Source of the DNA: Pseudaminobacter sp047739745
GTDB lineage: Bacteria > Pseudomonadota > Alphaproteobacteria > Rhizobiales > Rhizobiaceae
NCBI RefSeq assembly: GCF_047739745.1
Contig: NZ_JBLLVA010000025.1
Coordinates: 1 to 64,000, forward strand
Length of the DNA stretch: 64,000 nucleotides
Reading direction: 5' to 3'
Part shown: positions 60,424-64,000 of the stretch, in pieces
Numbering within the stretch: position 1 is the stretch's first letter
Layout of the letters: each line of letters starts with the position of its first letter
The notes under the pieces: generated by a model
Database searches by the model: none
Seen by the model: only the letters and a program-made list of their open reading frames with translations
Told to the model about the DNA's origin: nothing
Program-made: the position numbers and the translations under genes

Positions 60424-60870
60424 ATGAAGATAGTGACCAGCCTGAGCTTCCGGGGCCAGTGCCGCGAGGCGTTCGAATTCTACGCGAGGGTGTTGGGCGG
60501 AAAGATCACCGCCGCAATGCCCTATGGTGATGCGCCTGAAGGCATGCCGATCACGGACGAGAAATACAAGAACTGGCTGATGCATTGCTGGCTTGAGGTT
60601 GGCGACCAGGCGCTGATGGGCGCTGACATGGACATCGGGTGGGCCCGCAATATCGACAAACCCAAGAACGGCTTCGATGTCACGCTGCACACTGGAGACA
60701 AAGAAGAGGCCAAGCGTTGGTTCGATCAGCTGTCAGAAGGTGGCAAGCAGGTCATGGCGTTCAGTGAGACCTTCTGGTCGCCCGGATTCGGCTCCCTTAT
60801 CGACAGATTTGGAATCCCATGGATGATCAACGTCGTTCCTTCCGCCGACTGGAGCCCGCCGCAGAGCTGA
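60424..60870 (+). CDS. VOC-fold protein (PhnB-like, glyoxalase superfamily)
   Basis: This 148-residue protein has the PhnB/3-demethylubiquinone methyltransferase-like VOC fold: SLSFRGQCREAFEFYARVLG at the start and FSETFWSPGFGSLIDRFGIP near the end. These proteins bind small ligands or metals and often have no assigned reaction. GAGGAGA precedes the ATG with a normal gap; the frame extends upstream through the intergenic repeat and is not used. It is a single gene on this strand, with palindromic elements in its leader. Confidence 0.88.
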   Translation: MKIVTSLSFRGQCREAFEFYARVLGGKITAAMPYGDAPEGMPITDEKYKNWLMHCWLEVGDQALMGADMDIGWARNIDKPKNGFDVTLHTGDKEEAKRWFDQLSEGGKQVMAFSETFWSPGFGSLIDRFGIPWMINVVPSADWSPPQS

Positions 60871-60993
60871 TCGCTGGGGGGCGATATCGCGAGCTGACCA
60901 CATGATCGGCAGGTGCGTGACTGAGCGTTGGCCAGCCCGGGAAGGCTCTCCTTCGCCGGCATCAACTGGGCGAGCCCCAGTGCGGGCAGTTCC

Positions 60994-63144
60994 TCATTCA
61001 AGCTGCGCAGTGTCGGCTTCATAGATGGCTTGGCAGGTTCCGGAGCGGGCGGGGAAGAACGCGAATTCAAGACCTTTGATCTGTTCGATCGAATAGGCGA
61101 GTTGTTCCGAACCACATACGACTGCCTCCATCTGCTGGTTCTGAAATCGGGATGGCAGCATTGCATAAGCCGCCTCGGCACCGCGGCCAATCCGTAGGGT
61201 GAAGGTTAGGGTGGAGTTTTTCCATTGAATGTTGTCGAACTGCGATCCATTCCGACCGTCAAGCCACGACAGCATCTGGGCGGCTGAGATCAAGGCAACT
61301 CCCTGCCGGCGCGCTTCGCGGATGAGGATATCCGCGAAGCCGTCCGCAAAATCGTAATGCGTACCGAATACGCCGAAAAACTGCTCTGGGCCAAGCGCGC
61401 GCGCGAGCATGAAAGCAACGCCCTCCGACTGCGGCACACCGTTTTCATTCACCAGCTGCGTTCCCGCCTGGTAAATGTCCAGAACATTGCCGTTCTGGTC
61501 CACGAAGGGCATCGGAAAACCTGAACCGGTCATGAAGCCGGGACGCCCTTTTATCCAGGAAGGTGGCCAGTAGTAGTAGTTCAAATCGAAACGTATGCCG
61601 TGCTCACGTTCAAGTCGCGGCACATCCACCCAGCCGTTCCACACGATGCAATGAATGCGCTGCGTCTCCTGCTTCGGCAGCACGCCGTATTTCGCCCGGA
61701 ACTGCCCCAGCTGGAATCCGATTGTTCGTGCGAGCAACATATTTTCTTGGTTCTGGCAGACCGTGTCGATATGGACACCAATTTCGAAGCCCAAATCATG
61801 GAATTTTTTGGCTTCGCCGCGCGCAAACTTCGTACCAGGCGCCAGATATGCCGTCGCGCGCGGGCAATTCCAACGATCCAGACTGCAATCGGGCGGGCTC
61901 ATATCGGAGAGCTTGGCGAAGAGGCCAGCAGTGCCGCCTTTTGTCTGGTGATCATCGCCTGCCATGATGATTGCTGCCCGCCTTTTGTCTGGCAGGTACC
62001 AGAACCGTGGAAGCGGCGTGCGCGCCGTTACGGCGATCAGATTCGCAAGAAGGCGTTGCTGCTCGTCGGCCTGCGGAATTCCTACGGTGTCGAGGTTCAG
62101 ATAGTCCGGATAGAACAGTTCGTTCGGACGGCGCGGTGGGAACCCGTCGCGCTCCTCACCCGCCCAATCAGGGTTGCCTTGCCGCAGATGCGCGACAGAG
62201 CGCGCAAGATCAAAGGAGAAGGCCACTGCATGCCCTTGCCCTACCCGGCGCAACGTAATCGCCGGATAAGGCAGCGGTTCGGTCGGACCCGCATGGAGTT
62301 GCGCAACCGCCTGGGGCTGCGCATCCTCCGTCAAGGATGGGCCTTCCGTTCCACGTGATTCGTAGATGTCTGCCGCGCCGTGGATCTGAATCGGTTCGCT
62401 GACGATTCCTTTGCTCGCGGCAAGCGTGCTGTCTGCTTTCAGATAGGCTTGAAGGACGGGTGCGCCAACCTGCTTCAAGCCCATGAGCGGCAGCAATTCG
62501 GGCCCAGGCCGCATCGCGATGAGACTCCCCCCGGCTCGCACCCAGTCCTCCAACGCCGCGCGATCGGAGAGCGACACATCCGAAGTCGCAAGGAGCACGA
62601 CGTCGCGATGCGCCAGTACATCGGGCCGCAAATTTCCGGCCGTCGTTCTCGTGAACGAGTTCTGTCCTTCCGCCTTCAGAATTTCGGCGTAATACGCGCC
62701 GAACGGGTTGTCCTTTCCAGAGACGATTAGGATGGGCGCGTTCGAGCTCGCAACCGGCGCGGGTCCATCGCCAACGGTGAAACGCGAGCAGTGATCGCCA
62801 TCCGTCGCGAACGGGAAATCGACCGAGGCAGCGACGCAAATCTCGTATCTCGACGACCACCGCAGCGGCTCCTGAGGCCGTACCACAAGCACGTACTCGT
62901 CCTCGATGTGCAGAGATTTGGCCACCGGGAGGTTCCGAGCGTCCAGGAGCGTGACCGACCCTCCGTCAAAATCGCCCGCTTTGACCGGCCGGTTGAATTT
63001 GATCCTTATTTCGCGGCCCGGATGCACATCCGTCTCGCCATCGAACGGTGCCAAAGAAACAGGGCTGATTGGCGCGAATTGCGCCACTGCGAGCCAAGTT
63101 CCGCAGCAAAGCGGCACAAGGGGAATAGTCAACTCGGACAGCAT
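60994..63144 (-). CDS. exported Ig-like, GATase-like and polysaccharide-deacetylase-like protein
   Basis: This 716-residue protein starts with a signal anchor, then an Ig-like Big_5-type domain at about 30-125 (PFDGETDVHPGREIRIKFNR), a ThuA/DUF4350-like stretch at about 135-330 (LLATSDVSLSDRAALEDWVR with AGGSLIAMRPGPEL), and a NodB-like deacetylase region at about 385-650 (RRAAIIMAGDDHQTKGG, FEIGVHIDT, FGVFGTHYDF). The AGDDH and GVHIDT blocks suggest the metal site of a carbohydrate esterase 4 fold, though the order is unusual. GAGGGAAAGG precedes the ATG. The substrate is unknown. Confidence 0.75.
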   Translation of the reverse strand: MLSELTIPLVPLCCGTWLAVAQFAPISPVSLAPFDGETDVHPGREIRIKFNRPVKAGDFDGGSVTLLDARNLPVAKSLHIEDEYVLVVRPQEPLRWSSRYEICVAASVDFPFATDGDHCSRFTVGDGPAPVASSNAPILIVSGKDNPFGAYYAEILKAEGQNSFTRTTAGNLRPDVLAHRDVVLLATSDVSLSDRAALEDWVRAGGSLIAMRPGPELLPLMGLKQVGAPVLQAYLKADSTLAASKGIVSEPIQIHGAADIYESRGTEGPSLTEDAQPQAVAQLHAGPTEPLPYPAITLRRVGQGHAVAFSFDLARSVAHLRQGNPDWAGEERDGFPPRRPNELFYPDYLNLDTVGIPQADEQQRLLANLIAVTARTPLPRFWYLPDKRRAAIIMAGDDHQTKGGTAGLFAKLSDMSPPDCSLDRWNCPRATAYLAPGTKFARGEAKKFHDLGFEIGVHIDTVCQNQENMLLARTIGFQLGQFRAKYGVLPKQETQRIHCIVWNGWVDVPRLEREHGIRFDLNYYYWPPSWIKGRPGFMTGSGFPMPFVDQNGNVLDIYQAGTQLVNENGVPQSEGVAFMLARALGPEQFFGVFGTHYDFADGFADILIREARRQGVALISAAQMLSWLDGRNGSQFDNIQWKNSTLTFTLRIGRGAEAAYAMLPSRFQNQQMEAVVCGSEQLAYSIEQIKGLEFAFFPARSGTCQAIYEADTAQLE

Positions 63145-64000
63145 GGCCTTTCCCTCGGCGCGTGCTTGGCTCTTTCTGTATCGGTAAACAAGTTTCAGAC
63201 CAGTCTGGTTCCATGAGAGTCCTGCCGTTTCGTGCGGCCGCTTGAGGCCACAAAATCATCGGGCATTGAACGGCCAGGGGAGAAGCGGCGGTGCGGTTTG
63301 GCCACAACCTACGGCCATAACCGCACCGCCCGTCCTCCCCGCACAATGAGCGATAATGCCGGCTTATCGGTCGTCTAGGCTCAGAGGCAAAAAACCGCCG
63401 TTCTCGGCGCGCGAATGGCCGAAAGCGATGCTCAGTGACGCTCAGTTCGACGAGAATGCACGTTCATTGAGCGGACCGGCGCCGGATTCCGGGACGGCGG
63501 TCACGGCGAGCGGCCTCTCTCGTCGAGCAGAATGCCGAAACGCGGGCCAATCGGCCAAGCGGACGAAACCTCGCGCATCAAACGGCCCGGATGACCGAGG
63601 AACTGACCCCGAGGGCGAAGCGCAAAGTCTCATCTATCCGAATTCCTGCTTTTTCGCAGGGGCCGCGCCTCGGCGATTGTCGCTTCGGTCCCGGCCGGCA
63701 ATCGGCGGCTGCCTCGTCGCGTGCCGGCCGGATGCGACAGCAGCGAGCTCATGATGGGGTGCTCGCCATACGCCCGGGTCACCCGTAGATGGGATCGCCT
63801 GACGGCAAGTTCGTCGCACGCTCGGGAGAAATCTGCCGGCTCGGGCAGTCTGGCGACGCCGGGCCGGCTGCGAGGTTCCCATTCGAATGTTACGAAAACC
63901 CATTGATTCGGCTAGAATCCGCCAATGTGCTCAAAGCTCGATTCGCGCCAGACCAAGGACTTCCCGTCAGCGGATAGAATGCGAATGACAGCCTCTCCCG
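63145..64000. other. 856-bp terminal region, no supported gene
   Basis: Several overlapping frames exist (63356-63754 plus, 63634-63903 minus, 63789-63977 plus), but none has a good ribosome site and recognisable protein pattern, and the composition is like chance frames in GC-rich DNA. The left end holds the promoter zone of the 60994-63144 gene; a large inverted repeat lies at 63277-63340. The right end could contain the edge of a gene cut by the window, but nothing could be shown. Confidence 0.35.
63277..63340. repeat. long imperfect inverted repeat (64 bp)
   Basis: GGCGGTGCGGTT and AACCGCACCGCC pair over 12 bp; inside them TGGCC and GGCCA pair around a 9-base loop, and outside GGGGAG pairs with CTCCCC. 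There is no T run. It may be a transcript-end structure, an intergenic repeat unit or a protein site. Confidence 0.6.

Noticed and set aside
63356..63754. 132-codon plus-strand frame near the window end
   Set aside because: No ribosome site, no domain pattern, and competing frames of similar quality on both strands.

Overview
The window reads as chromosomal DNA of a GC-rich alphaproteobacterium of the Hyphomicrobiales (Rhizobiales), most like Mesorhizobium or a near relative. This rests on the gene families present, EcfG-type promoters (GGAAC-N16-CGTT), several polar amino acid ABC importers beside catabolic genes, and a rhizobial-looking intergenic palindromic repeat. No tRNA, rRNA, CRISPR array, transposase or phage gene was seen. 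Functional calls are from reading the sequence; no database search was run.

Region by region: (1) 1-2261: end of a formate dehydrogenase operon and two small envelope-type genes. (2) 2407-5166: a two-gene purine unit, an NCS2 permease and an 8-oxoguanine deaminase-like amidohydrolase. (3) 5707-16563: a probable arginine or guanidino-amino-acid operon, with an ABC importer, an AruI-like 2-ketoarginine decarboxylase, a ureohydrolase, an aldehyde dehydrogenase, a GlcD-type flavoprotein, a divergent PuuR-like regulator, and a DAO-type oxidase with a Rid protein. Together they could take arginine through 2-ketoarginine, 4-guanidinobutanal and 4-guanidinobutyrate to GABA and urea. (4) 16706-35471: an accessory catabolic island holding a GST with a Cys-rich tail, an M29/NicX-like protein, two LysR regulators, two Rieske oxygenases, an AhpD-like protein, a four-gene amino acid importer, a HisC-like aminotransferase coupled to a split TPP decarboxylase, and a tightly coupled operon. 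That operon runs aldehyde dehydrogenase, Rieske oxygenase, two tandem paralogues of unknown family, an AllG-like DUF1116 protein, amidase, ferredoxin. This is the best candidate for an undescribed pathway: a heteroaromatic or ureide-forming amino acid may be imported, deaminated, decarboxylated, oxidised and ring-opened, with a carbamoyl or amide intermediate at the end.

(5) 35837-42504: a stress and repair cluster with EcfG-like promoters: DUF2231, DUF892/YciF, DUF2267 and DUF763 proteins, AlkB, a cupin, a LigC-type DNA ligase and several small proteins. (6) 42579-52137: an MHS-type MFS transporter, a FecR/CHASE2-cyclase pair, a lipid kinase and a large SAM-cyclase-ATPase protein. (7) 52222-57924: a secreted operon of subtilisin-like protease, SnoaL-like protein and a protein with two CXXCH motifs. 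(8) 58461-64000: a GMC oxidoreductase, a perfect 24-bp palindrome, a VOC protein, an Ig/deacetylase-like exported protein and an 0.85-kb tail with no gene that could be supported.
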